A stretch of DNA of 64,000 bases from CAYPLH01 sp964411505 (GTDB lineage: Bacteria > Bacillota > Clostridia > CAYPLH01 > DUMO01). Positions 8,496 through 18,900 of this stretch are shown piece after piece. The notes below the pieces were generated by a model. It saw nothing but the letters and a program-made list of their open reading frames with translations, searched no databases and had not been told where the DNA came from. A program made the position numbers and the translations under genes. The number at the start of each line of letters is the position of its first letter. The first letter of the stretch is position 1. Location: contig CAYPLH010000006.1 in the NCBI GenBank assembly GCA_964411505.1, positions 1 through 64,000 of the forward strand. The letters run 5' to 3'.

Positions 8496-8639
8496 TTTAA
8501 AAATTCTCCTCCTTTTTCAGTAAGTATACTGAATTTTTTGAATTTACTATTATATTTTAATAAATCATGCACTTGCATATTATTAAACCATTACTAATTA
8601 GTTTGTGCCTTTGCCACTTTAATTATTAATTTATTACAG

Positions 8640-8668
8640 ATTTTATCATTTTTTTAAAAAACGCTCAA
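8640..8668 (-). promoter_or_regulatory. Promoter of tuf
   Basis: On the minus strand TTGAGC and TAAAAT are separated by 17 bases in the 190-base gap after fusA, giving tuf expression independent of the upstream operon promoter. Confidence 0.65.
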
Positions 8669-8685
8669 GTCTTTTTAAGTAAATT

Positions 8686-10755
8686 TTAAACTTTACCTAA
8701 AATGGTCTCCTGAATGCTTTTTGGTACTTCATCAAAATGATCAAACTGCATTGTAAATGTTCCTCTTCCTTGAGTTCTGGATCTAAGCTGAGTGGCATAT
8801 CCAAACATTTCAGCCATCGGAACCTTAGCTGCAATTACCTGTGCTCCCGCTCTGGCTTCCATACCTTCGATTTTTCCTCTTCTTGAGCTGATATCCCCCA
8901 TTACATCACCCATATATTCTTCGGGCACTACAACATCTACTTTCATAACAGGTTCAAGAAGCACTGGATTCGCCTTTTTACAACCATCTTTAAAAGCCAT
9001 TGAACCGGCTATCCTAAAGGCCAATTCCGATGAATCTACCTCATGGAAAGAACCATCAACAAGTGTAATTTTTACATCAAGCACTTGATAACCTCCAAGA
9101 ACACCATTATTGCAGGCATCCTGTATACCAGCATCTATAGCAGGTATATATTCCTTAGGAATAACACCGCCGACGATTTTGTTCTCAAATACATATCCGC
9201 TTCCAGACTCCAAAGGCTCAATTTCAAGAATACAGTGACCATATTGACCCCTCCCGCCTGATTGCCTTACAAACCTTCCTTCTGATGCAACCTTTGAACG
9301 GATGGTTTCCTTGTATGCAACCTGTGGTTTTCCAACATTGGCTTCAACTTTAAATTCTCTCATAAGGCGGTCGACAATTATTTCAAGGTGCAGTTCTCCC
9401 ATACCTCTTATGATAGTCTGCCCTGTCTCCTTATCAGTAAAGGTTTTGAAGGTAGGATCCTCTTCAGATAGCTTAATTAGAGCTATTGTCATTTTATCCT
9501 CGCCTTCTTTATTTTTGGGCTCTATGGCTATTGATATAACTGGTTCAGGAAATTCGATTGATTCAAGCAAAATCGGATGCTCATCATCACAAAGGGTATC
9601 TCCTGTACTTGTATCTTTTAGTCCTACAGCTGCTGCAATATCACCTGAGTAAACCATATTAATCTCCTCACGGTGATTTGCATGCATTTGAAGTATTCTA
9701 CCAATTCTTTCTCTTTTGTTTTTAGTAGAATTATATATATAACTGCCCGCTTTCAAAACTCCTGAATACACTCTGAAAAAACACAATTTGCCCACATACG
9801 AGTCAGTCATTATTTTAAATGCTAGTGCGGAAAAAGGTTCTTTGTCGTCAGATCTTCTTTCAACTTCAGTTTCTTCGTCAATGGTGATGCCCTTTATTGG
9901 CGGAACATCCACAGGTGATGGCATATAGTCAACTATAGCGTCTAAAAGCAGCTGAACACCCTTGTTTCTATAAGAAGAACCACAGGTTACAGGAATAATC
10001 TTTACGGCTACAGTCTCGCTTCTAAGTGCCTTTTTTATATCATCAGCTGTAATTTCTTCACCTTCCAGATATTTAACAATAAGCTCTTCATCCTGATCAG
10101 CAACAGATTCAATTAAAAAGTTTCTATACTCTCCAATAATATCTGCCATATCATCAGGAAGGGGGCCTTCCTTCATTTCTGTTCCTAAACTGTCTAGAAA
10201 ATAAAAAGCCTTTAATGAAACCAGATCTACTATTCCCCGAAAATTTTCTTCCTTTCCAATAGGAAGCTGAATTGGTACCGGGTTAGATTTTAATCTGTTT
10301 TTAATCATATCTACACAGTTAAAGAAGTCTGCGCCCGTGATGTCCATTTTATTTATATATGCCATTCTTGGCACATGATATTTGTCAGCCTGTCTCCACA
10401 CAGCCTCAGTCTGAGGCTCTACTCCACCTTTTGCGCAAAACAAAGTAACAGAACCATCAAGAACGCGAAGGGATCTTTCGACTTCAACTGTAAAATCAAC
10501 GTGCCCCGGCGTATCTATAATGTTAATTCTTTTGCCTTTCCACTGCGCAGTAGTCGCTGCAGAAGTTATTGTAATACCACGTTCCTGCTCCTGCTCCATC
10601 CAATCCATAGCTGATGCACCTTCATGGGTTTCACCCATTTTGTGTAATCTTCCTGTATAGAAAAGTATACGTTCTGTTGTTGTTGTCTTGCCTGCATCAA
10701 TATGTGCCATAATTCCAATATTTCGTGTATCTTCTAAGCTAAATTGCCTGGGCAT
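8686..10755 (-). CDS. fusA: Elongation factor G
   Basis: This GTPase drives ribosomal translocation. The 689-residue protein shows the G-domain motifs AHIDAGKTTTTERILFY (about 17-33), DTPGHVDFTVEVERSL and NKMDITGADF, then the later domains ending with GYATQLRSRTQGRGTFTM near the C-terminus. It begins with MPRQFSLEDTRNIG after AAAGGAGG. Length and order are standard. It is the fourth gene of the str operon. Confidence 0.99.
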   Translation of the reverse strand: MPRQFSLEDTRNIGIMAHIDAGKTTTTERILFYTGRLHKMGETHEGASAMDWMEQEQERGITITSAATTAQWKGKRINIIDTPGHVDFTVEVERSLRVLDGSVTLFCAKGGVEPQTEAVWRQADKYHVPRMAYINKMDITGADFFNCVDMIKNRLKSNPVPIQLPIGKEENFRGIVDLVSLKAFYFLDSLGTEMKEGPLPDDMADIIGEYRNFLIESVADQDEELIVKYLEGEEITADDIKKALRSETVAVKIIPVTCGSSYRNKGVQLLLDAIVDYMPSPVDVPPIKGITIDEETEVERRSDDKEPFSALAFKIMTDSYVGKLCFFRVYSGVLKAGSYIYNSTKNKRERIGRILQMHANHREEINMVYSGDIAAAVGLKDTSTGDTLCDDEHPILLESIEFPEPVISIAIEPKNKEGEDKMTIALIKLSEEDPTFKTFTDKETGQTIIRGMGELHLEIIVDRLMREFKVEANVGKPQVAYKETIRSKVASEGRFVRQSGGRGQYGHCILEIEPLESGSGYVFENKIVGGVIPKEYIPAIDAGIQDACNNGVLGGYQVLDVKITLVDGSFHEVDSSELAFRIAGSMAFKDGCKKANPVLLEPVMKVDVVVPEEYMGDVMGDISSRRGKIEGMEARAGAQVIAAKVPMAEMFGYATQLRSRTQGRGTFTMQFDHFDEVPKSIQETILGKV

Positions 10756-10959
10756 TCTAATCCTCCTTTCGTTCTACTTATTTTTAATATATCGACTAAT
10801 ATCATTAATTTCGCACCAACTTAAAGATTTAACACTTCATAAATACATTGCTTTTGTGTGTCAAATAGAACTCTTTACAGGGCAACTTATGATAATTATC
10901 AATAGATTATAGTATTATCACATTTAACTATGTTTATTTAAACAATGAATGCGAATATT

Positions 10960-11430
10960 TTACCATCTGTAGTGCGCAAAAGCTCTGTTGGCTTCAGCCA
11001 TTTTATGCGTATCTTCCTTCTTTTTGTAGGCGCCTCCCAAATTGTTAACAGAATCCACGATTTCTCCGGCAAGTCTTTCCTTCATGGTACGTTCACCACG
11101 TAGACGAGAATAACTAACAAGCCACCTAATTGCCAGCGCTTGTCTTCTTTCAGGTCTTACTTCCATTGGTACCTGATAGGTCTGACCACCTACCCTCCTG
11201 GCTTTAACTTCGAGAACTGGCATAATATTAGTCATGCATTCCTCAAAAACCTCCAAGGGATCACGCCCTGTCTTCGCTTTTATGATGTCAAAAGCATCAT
11301 AACAAATTTTCTGAGCTACTCCTTTTTTGCCGTCCAGCATTATTGTATTAATAAGCTTAGAGACTACCTTATCATTATAAATCGGATCCGGCAAAATATC
11401 TCTTTTTGGTACATATCCTTTTCTTGGCAC
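10960..11430 (-). CDS. rpsG: 30S ribosomal protein S7
   Basis: S7 is a primary 16S rRNA-binding protein that nucleates assembly of the small-subunit head. The product is 156 residues, starts MPRKGYVPKRDILPDP and has the family blocks KARRVGGQTYQVPMEVRP and HKMAEANRAFAHYRW at its end. It uses a GTG start (11428-11430) behind AAGGAGGG. In Escherichia coli S7 is the str-operon repressor; no equivalent site is obvious here. Confidence 0.98.
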   Translation of the reverse strand: MPRKGYVPKRDILPDPIYNDKVVSKLINTIMLDGKKGVAQKICYDAFDIIKAKTGRDPLEVFEECMTNIMPVLEVKARRVGGQTYQVPMEVRPERRQALAIRWLVSYSRLRGERTMKERLAGEIVDSVNNLGGAYKKKEDTHKMAEANRAFAHYRW

Positions 11431-11584
11431 TTTACTTCCCTCCTTTTCATGATAATAAATATCATCGGTACTCGGTGCTTGCGATTTCGCAAAGCAACCG
11501 TTAGTGCTTTTTCGCTTTTTATATCGACTTTTTTATCTATATAAATTAACGTACTTTGCACTTTAATAATTTTTTCAAATATTT

Positions 11585-11998
11585 CTACTTCTTGGGTCTC
11601 TTTGCTCCATATTTGGAACGACTCTGAGCTCTCTTATCAACACCTGCTGTATCTAAAGTACCTCTAACAATATGATACCTTACCCCAGGTAAGTCTTTAA
11701 CTCTACCGCCTCTGATCAAAACTACGCTATGTTCCTGAAGATTGTGACCAATTCCCGGAATATAGGCAGTAACTTCAATACCGTTTGTCAAACGCACCCT
11801 AGCTACTTTTCTAAGAGCTGAATTAGGCTTCTTTGGGGTTGTAGTTTTTACAACAGTACATACACCACGCTTTTGTGGGCTGTTAAGTTCAATTGGCTGC
11901 CTTCTCAAAGAGTTGAGTCCTCTTTGGAGAGCAGGTGATGCTGATTTCTTTTGCTGCGTCTTTCTACCATTTCTTACTAATTGGTTAAATGTTGGCAT
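11585..11998 (-). CDS. rpsL: 30S ribosomal protein S12
   Basis: S12 lies at the decoding centre and is the streptomycin target. The ATG at 11996-11998 (MPTFNQLVRNGR) sits behind AAAGGAGGTG, giving 137 residues. The conserved streptomycin loop TPKKPNSALRKVARVRL and GRVKDLPGVRYH, carrying the usual lysines, are intact, so the sequence looks streptomycin-sensitive. It is preceded by the L7Ae-like gene and followed by rpsG. Confidence 0.98.
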   Translation of the reverse strand: MPTFNQLVRNGRKTQQKKSASPALQRGLNSLRRQPIELNSPQKRGVCTVVKTTTPKKPNSALRKVARVRLTNGIEVTAYIPGIGHNLQEHSVVLIRGGRVKDLPGVRYHIVRGTLDTAGVDKRAQSRSKYGAKRPKK

Positions 11999-12019
11999 TA
12001 ACACACCTCCTTTCAAAAA

Positions 12020-12277
12020 TCACTGTTCACTGTTTTCCTTGACCAAGCAAGCTACTGCAGTGGCAATTCCGACACCACATGCTTTCCCTAGTTCAAGCAT
12101 TGTATCTATATTTACAACTTGAATTGACTTGTTGTTACACAAAGTTCTCAACTTAGTAGTAATTCTTTCTTCTGCATCATTTGCTATATATACAACTTTA
12201 GCTTTATCACTTTCAACAGCTCTAGTTGTCTGATTTAAACCTACATATTTATTGCCAGTAGATAGCATATCCAGCAA
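12020..12277 (-). CDS. L7Ae-family kink-turn RNA-binding protein (YbxF type)
   Basis: Members of the L7Ae/L30e/S12e family bind kink-turn RNA; the Bacillus YbxF protein encoded before rpsL is the closest model. The 85-residue product has the core pattern with KVVYIANDAEERITTKL and VVNIDTMLELGKACG. A TTG start at 12275-12277 is preferred because AGGAGGG lies seven bases before it, whereas the in-frame ATG three codons later is too far away. It is the first gene of the str operon, behind a strong promoter. Confidence 0.9.
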   Translation of the reverse strand: MLDMLSTGNKYVGLNQTTRAVESDKAKVVYIANDAEERITTKLRTLCNNKSIQVVNIDTMLELGKACGVGIATAVACLVKENSEQ

Positions 12278-12396
12278 CTTATTACCCTCCTATAATACAA
12301 TAACATGCTTTCCTGAGCAAAAGCACGGAGTACCTTTACTTCACGCACTAACGAATTTAAAAAGCTTTATAACACTCTTAAATTGCGCACTGAAAT

Positions 12397-12425
12397 ATTT
12401 TATACCGCTTTTAGACTCTTGTCAA
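12397..12425 (-). promoter_or_regulatory. Promoter of the str operon (L7Ae-rpsL-rpsG-fusA-tuf)
   Basis: TTGACA and TAAAAT are separated by exactly 17 bases on the minus strand, directly after the rpoC stop codon. A leader of about 115 bases precedes the L7Ae start. Confidence 0.8.
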
Positions 12426-12443
12426 GAACATTACAAAATCCAC

Positions 12444-15400
12444 TTACTCTACGGCCTCAATGCTAATATCCTTATATCTACTCATTCCTGTGCCTGCAGG
12501 TATGAGTTTTCCTATAATTACATTTTCCTTCAAGCCTACCAGCGGATCAAGCTTGCCTTTAATAGCAGCATCAGTAAGTACTCTTGTCTGTTCTTGGAAT
12601 GAAGCTGCAGACAGGAAGGAATCAGTTGCTAACGACGCTTTTGTAATTCCAAGTAGCGTCCTATTTCCAACTGAAGGTCTTTTTCCTTCGGATACTGCAA
12701 GTTTGTTTTGTCTTTCAAATTCAAATATATCAACCAGACCTCCTGGCAACATACTTGTGTCTCCTGGATCTTCAATTTTGATCTTACGGAGCATTTGCCT
12801 TACAATAACCTCTACATGCTTATCATTGATACCAACACCTTGGAGAATGTAAACTCTCTGCACTTCTTGAAGCAGGTATTTTTGTACTGCATTAATACCT
12901 TTGATTTCTAAAATATCATGTGGATTTACCGAGCCTTCAGTTATCTCGTCTCCGGCTTCAATAACATCTCCTTCATTAACCTTAATTCTTGAGCCGTAAG
13001 GTATCAGATAATTATGAGATTCTCCTTCAGAGGATGTTACAATTACTTCTCTCTTTTTCTTCGTTTCGCTAATTGAAATTGTGCCATCAATATCAGATAT
13101 AATGGCAAGTCCCTTTGGTTTTCTCGCCTCAAATAATTCCTCTACCCTAGGTAGACCCTGAGTAATATCATCACCTGCGACACCACCGGTATGGAATGTT
13201 CTCATTGTCAGCTGTGTTCCCGGTTCTCCTATGGATTGAGCCGCAATAATTCCAACCGCCTCACCAACATTGACTTCTTCTCCGGTTGCAAGATCAGAGC
13301 CATAGCAGTGTGCACAAACGCCAAACTCTGAACTACAGTTAAGGACAGACCTAATTTTTACCGTCTCTATTCCTGCTGCTATTATCCTGTCTGCAGTATC
13401 CGGCTTAATGATCTTGTTTGCTTCGGCTATTATTTCACCTGTTGTAGGATCAGTTATATTATTTGAGGAGAATCTCCCTACAATTCTTTCTTTTAAATTT
13501 TCAATCTCCTCTTGACCATCCATGATAGATTGCACTTCTATTCCATCTTCAGTGCCACAGTCAACTTCTCTTATTATTACGTCCTGGCTTACTTCAACCA
13601 ATCTTCTGGTTAAGTAACCTGAGTCAGCGGTTCTTAAAGCTGTATCAGCCAACCCTTTTCTTGCACCATGCGTTGAAATGAAATATTCTAGAACATTCAA
13701 ACCTTCACGAAAGTTTGCTTTTATTGGTATCTCTACAGTACGTCCTGATGTATTGGCCATAAGTCCTCTCATGCCCGCAAGCTGTCTAATCTGGTTAATG
13801 TTACCTCTAGCTCCAGACTTATACATCATTGTAAGAGGGTTGAAACGGTCAAGATTTTCAATAAGTGCTGCAGTGATCTTTTCTCCCGTCTCAGTCCAAG
13901 CACTTATTATTGAGTTGTATCTTTCATCATCTGAAATAAGTCCTCTTTTGTACTGCTTCATTATTTTCTCTATTCTGCTTTCAGTTTCCTCTAGATAACG
14001 CTTTTTAACCTCAGGAATAATCATATCGTTTACACCTATAGTTATTGCACCTTTAGTGGAAAATTTAAAGCCGAGTGTTTTTATCTTATCAAGAACTTCT
14101 GCTGTAGTAGTGGTTCCATGTACTCTTATACACCTTTCGACAATTTGACCTAGTGATTTATTATCAACCAGAAATGATACTTCAAGGTCAAAAAGTTTAT
14201 CCGGATCCGTTCTATCAACAATACCAAGATCCTGTGGTATCGCTTCATTAAAGAAAACCCTGCCAGCTGTTGCATCAATAATTTTAGAAACAACCTTACC
14301 ATCAACCGTCTTTTTCATCCTTACTTTAATGGGCGCATGAAGTCCTAATAAACCATCTTGATACGCCATAAGCACTTCTTCAGGGGAAGAGAAAGCTAAA
14401 CCTTCTCCCTTTTCACCACTACGCTCTATAGTAAGGTAGTAGCTTCCAAGCACCATATCCTGAGTAGGTACTGTTACAGGTCTGCCATCAGCAGGACGCA
14501 AGAGATTATTGGCTGAGAGCATAAGTAAACGTGCTTCAGCTAAGGCCTCTGCTGTCAGCGGTACGTGCACGGCCATCTGGTCACCGTCAAAGTCTGCATT
14601 ATAGGCTGTACAAACAAGAGGATGGAGCTTTATTGCCCTTCCTTCAATCAAGACTGGTTCAAAAGCTTGAATACCGAGTCTGTGCAGAGTAGGTGCTCGA
14701 TTTAAAAGAACCGGATGCTCTTTGATAACTTCAGCAAGAACATCCCAAACTTCTGGTTTTACACGCTCAACCATTCTTTTTGCACTTTTAATATTATGCG
14801 AAAACCCATCATTAACCAGCTTCTTCATGACAAAAGGTTTGAACAGTTCAAGTGCCATTTCACTTGGTAGACCACATTGGTATATCTTTAGTTCAGGACC
14901 TACTACTATTACCGAGCGACCTGAATAGTCAACACGTTTACCAAGAAGGTTCTGCCTAAAACGTCCTTGTTTGCCTTTTAACATATCTGATAATGATTTA
15001 AGCGGCCTGTTACCTGGACCTGTAACGGCTCTCCCTCTTCTACCGTTATCTATTAAAGCATCAACAGCTTCCTGAAGCATTCTTTTTTCATTTCTAACTA
15101 TTATATCAGGAGCCCCTAAGTCCAGTAGTCTTTTTAGCCTGTTGTTCCTGTTAATTACTCTTCTATATAAGTCATTCATGTCTGATGTTGCAAATCTTCC
15201 TCCATCTAACTGCACCATAGGGCGCAGTTCTGGGGGGATTACTGGGATTACCTCAAGAACCATCCATTCTGGCTTGTTTCCCGATAATCTAAAAGCCTCA
15301 GCCACTTCAAGTCTCTTAATTATTCTTATTCGTTTTTGACCAGTAGAATCAGCCAACTCACTTCTGAGTTCGTGTGCCATCTTTTCAAGATCAATTTGCT

Positions 15401-15938
15401 TCAGCAACTCCAGTACGGCTTCAGCTCCCATTCCAGCTTTGAAAGTGTGACCAAACTTCTCCAAACTGTCCCTATATTCTTTTTCAGACAATAACTGTTT
15501 TTCAGATAGGGGTGTCTGACCGGGATCAATTATCACATATGACGCAAAATATAAAATTTTCTCAAGATTCCTAGGTGACATATCTAAAATAAGTCCCATT
15601 CTGCTAGGTATTCCTTTAAAGTACCAGATATGGGATACAGGCGCAGCCAACTCAATATGCCCCATGCGCTCTCTTCTTACCTTGGAGCGCGTAACTTCAA
15701 CTCCGCAGCGGTCGCAAACTATTCCTTTATATCTGATACGCTTATATTTTCCACAGTGACACTCCCAGTCTTTCTGAGGTCCAAAAATTCTTTCACAGAA
15801 CAATCCGTCTCTTTCAGGCTTTAAAGTTCTATAGTTTATAGTCTCAGGCTTCTTTATCTCACCTCTAGACCATTCTCTTATCTTTTCCGGAGAAGCTAAA
15901 CCTATTTTAATAGATTCAAAATTGTTAAGTTCCTGCAC
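12444..15938 (-). CDS. rpoC: DNA-directed RNA polymerase subunit beta'
   Basis: This is the largest RNA polymerase subunit and carries the active-site metal. The 1164-residue protein has the N-terminal zinc ribbon CHCGKYKRIRYKGIVCDRC (about residues 60-78), the catalytic NADFDGDQMAVH with its three aspartates, the second zinc-binding region (CSSEFGVCAHCYG) and the trigger-loop region after EPGTQLTMRTFHTGG. It starts with GTG (15936-15938) behind AAGGAAGGGG, 16 bases after rpoB, so the two are co-transcribed. There is no large lineage-specific insertion and the length is usual for Clostridia. Confidence 0.99.
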   Translation of the reverse strand: MQELNNFESIKIGLASPEKIREWSRGEIKKPETINYRTLKPERDGLFCERIFGPQKDWECHCGKYKRIRYKGIVCDRCGVEVTRSKVRRERMGHIELAAPVSHIWYFKGIPSRMGLILDMSPRNLEKILYFASYVIIDPGQTPLSEKQLLSEKEYRDSLEKFGHTFKAGMGAEAVLELLKQIDLEKMAHELRSELADSTGQKRIRIIKRLEVAEAFRLSGNKPEWMVLEVIPVIPPELRPMVQLDGGRFATSDMNDLYRRVINRNNRLKRLLDLGAPDIIVRNEKRMLQEAVDALIDNGRRGRAVTGPGNRPLKSLSDMLKGKQGRFRQNLLGKRVDYSGRSVIVVGPELKIYQCGLPSEMALELFKPFVMKKLVNDGFSHNIKSAKRMVERVKPEVWDVLAEVIKEHPVLLNRAPTLHRLGIQAFEPVLIEGRAIKLHPLVCTAYNADFDGDQMAVHVPLTAEALAEARLLMLSANNLLRPADGRPVTVPTQDMVLGSYYLTIERSGEKGEGLAFSSPEEVLMAYQDGLLGLHAPIKVRMKKTVDGKVVSKIIDATAGRVFFNEAIPQDLGIVDRTDPDKLFDLEVSFLVDNKSLGQIVERCIRVHGTTTTAEVLDKIKTLGFKFSTKGAITIGVNDMIIPEVKKRYLEETESRIEKIMKQYKRGLISDDERYNSIISAWTETGEKITAALIENLDRFNPLTMMYKSGARGNINQIRQLAGMRGLMANTSGRTVEIPIKANFREGLNVLEYFISTHGARKGLADTALRTADSGYLTRRLVEVSQDVIIREVDCGTEDGIEVQSIMDGQEEIENLKERIVGRFSSNNITDPTTGEIIAEANKIIKPDTADRIIAAGIETVKIRSVLNCSSEFGVCAHCYGSDLATGEEVNVGEAVGIIAAQSIGEPGTQLTMRTFHTGGVAGDDITQGLPRVEELFEARKPKGLAIISDIDGTISISETKKKREVIVTSSEGESHNYLIPYGSRIKVNEGDVIEAGDEITEGSVNPHDILEIKGINAVQKYLLQEVQRVYILQGVGINDKHVEVIVRQMLRKIKIEDPGDTSMLPGGLVDIFEFERQNKLAVSEGKRPSVGNRTLLGITKASLATDSFLSAASFQEQTRVLTDAAIKGKLDPLVGLKENVIIGKLIPAGTGMSRYKDISIEAVE

Positions 15939-15954
15939 GGCTTTATCCCCTTCC

Positions 15955-18900
15955 TTAATTATTGTCTATATCGTCAAAATCGTCTAAGTCTTCATCATCG
16001 TTACTGTCCTTAAAAAGACTCTCAACAATGTCCACATCAAGGTTGTCATCCAGAATATCATCATCATCTTCATCCGATGAATCAGTATCATCAATAATCA
16101 GATCATCAAGACCAAGATCATCTCCAAGGTCTTTGTCATCACCTTTGGTATCGTCATAACTATAATCATCTAATAATTCTTCATCTTCTCTTCCCTCAAT
16201 ATTAACACTTAATTCATCAAATTCATCCTCATTGGATTCTCTGATTGTAATTTCCTCCTTCTCTTCGGAATATACCTTTACATCAAGTGCCAAACTTTGA
16301 AGCTCTTTAATTAGAACCTTAAAAGATTCGGGGATGCCTGGTTCGGGAACATTCTCGCCTTTTACGATTGACTCATATGTTTTTACCCTGCCTACAACAT
16401 CATCTGATTTGACTGTTAGTATTTCCTGCAAGGTATATGCCGCCCCATAAGCCTCAAGAGCCCAAACTTCCATTTCACCAAAACGTTGACCGCCAAACTG
16501 TGCTTTACCGCCTAGAGGTTGTTGCGTAACAAGCGAATATGGTCCTGTTGAACGAGCATGAATCTTGTCATCAACAAGGTGAGCAAGTTTGAGAATATAC
16601 ATATAACCTACAGATACTTCATTATCAAAGGGTTCACCTGTTCTGCCATCGTAAAGTACTGTCTTTCCATTCTCATTTAAATTTGCCATTTTGAGTGTTT
16701 CAATAATGTCCATTTCGGAAGCACCATCAAAAACTGGTGTTGCAACTGACCAACCCAAAGCTTTGGCAGCATAACCAAGGTGCAACTCAAGTACCTGTCC
16801 AATATTCATACGCGAAGGCACTCCCAGTGGATTTAAAACTATTTCAAGTGGTGTTCCATCAGGCAAAAATGGCATATCCTCTTCAGGCAATATCCTTGAG
16901 ATAACACCTTTATTTCCGTGTCTACCTGCCATTTTATCTCCGACAGATATCTTTCTTTTTTGTGCTATATATACTCGTACAAGCTCATTTACACCGGGAG
17001 GAAGCTCATCTCCATTTTCCCTTGTAAATACCTTTACGTCAACAATTATTCCGGATTCTCCATGCGGTACCCTAAGCGATGTATCTCTTACCTCTCTGGC
17101 CTTTTCACCAAAAATTGCTCTTAACAGCCTTTCTTCAGCGGTAAGCTCAGTTTCTCCCTTTGGAGTTACCTTACCCACCAATACATCACCAGCTCTCACC
17201 TCTGCACCAGTACGGATAATACCCCTCTCATCAAGATCTTTAAGTGTCTCTTCACTTACATTAGGTATATCCCTTGTTATTTCTTCTGGTCCTAACTTGG
17301 TATCTCTTGCCTCTGATTCATATTCCTCTATATGGATAGAAGTGAATATGTCATCTTTAACCAGCTTTTCACTTATCAGTATAGCATCCTCATAGTTATA
17401 GCCTTCCCAAGTCATGAATCCTATAAGAACATTTTTTCCAAGAGCCAGTTCGCCATTATCAGTTGATGGACCATCGGCTATAAATTCACCCTTTTCTACA
17501 TGATCACCTTTTTTAACAATAGGTCTCTGATTAATGCAAGTACCCTGATTTGATCTCATATATTTCAAAAGATTATAAACATCACTTTTACCACCCTTTT
17601 TCTTGATGATAATTTGGTTTGCAGAAACCTTTTCAACCACACCTGAGTTTCGTGCTAATATTGCAACACCTGAATCTCTCGCAGTCTTGTATTCCATTCC
17701 TGTTCCAATTATGGGTGTTTCAGTCTTTATTAAAGGTACAGCTTGTCGCTGCATGTTCGATCCCATCAGTGCCCGGTTTGCATCGTCATTTTCAAGAAAT
17801 GGAATAAGCGCTGTTGCTACAGATACTAACTGTTTGGGAGAAACGTCCATGAAATCGACACTTTCGCTTTCTATTTCAAAAATTTCCTCTCTATACCTAA
17901 CAAGAACTCTCTTATTAATAAATTTTCTGTTCTCGTCCAAGGCTTCATTCGCTTGAGCTACAATATACTGGTCTTCTTCATCAGCGGTAAGAAAAATGAT
18001 TTCATCTGTTACCACTCCACTTTCCTTATCTACTCTCCTGTAAGGGGCTTCAATGAAACCATACTCGTTTATTCTTCCATAAGTGCTAAGCGACCCAATA
18101 AGCCCTATGTTTGGTCCTTCAGGGGTTTCAATAGGACACATTCTTCCATAGTGGGAGTGATGCACGTCACGTACTTCAAATCCTGCCCTTTCCCTGCTCA
18201 ATCCACCCGGTCCTAATGCACTCAACCTTCTTTTGTGAGTAAGCTCAGCAAGAGGGTTTGTCTGATCCATAAATTGTGACAACTGACTGCTTCCGAAGAA
18301 TTCTTTTATAGCAGCTGTAACTGGTCTTATGTTTATAAGAGCTTGAGGGGTTACAATATCAACATCCTGAATAGTCATCCTTTCCCGGACGACTCTTTCC
18401 ATTCTTGCAAGACCAATCCTAAACTGGTTTCTTAAAAGTTCTCCAACAGATCTTAATCTTCTGTTACCAAGGTGGTCTATGTCGTCTGTATGTCCAACAC
18501 CATAATTCAAATTGATTATATAGTTAATGGAAGCGACAATATCTTCTACTGTAATATACTTTGGAATAAGATCGTCTATTCTTTCTATAAGCACATTCTT
18601 TATATCATTTTCCGAAGTATAGCTATTGATTATTTCTTTTAGAACATCAAATTTCACTAATTCGTTTATTTCTGTATCCGAAATATCAAAATCGATATGT
18701 GAACTTATTTCAACCATACCATTTCCAATAACAGGTATGGATTTACCTTCAACATTTATCAATATAGTATTTATGCCTGAATTTTGAATTGCTATACCTG
18801 CATCTCTTGTTATCTTTTCGCCTTCTGCAACTAGTATTTCACCTGTTTCAGGATTTACAACATTCCCTGCTGCAATCTGACCTGTAATTCTAGTCGCAAG

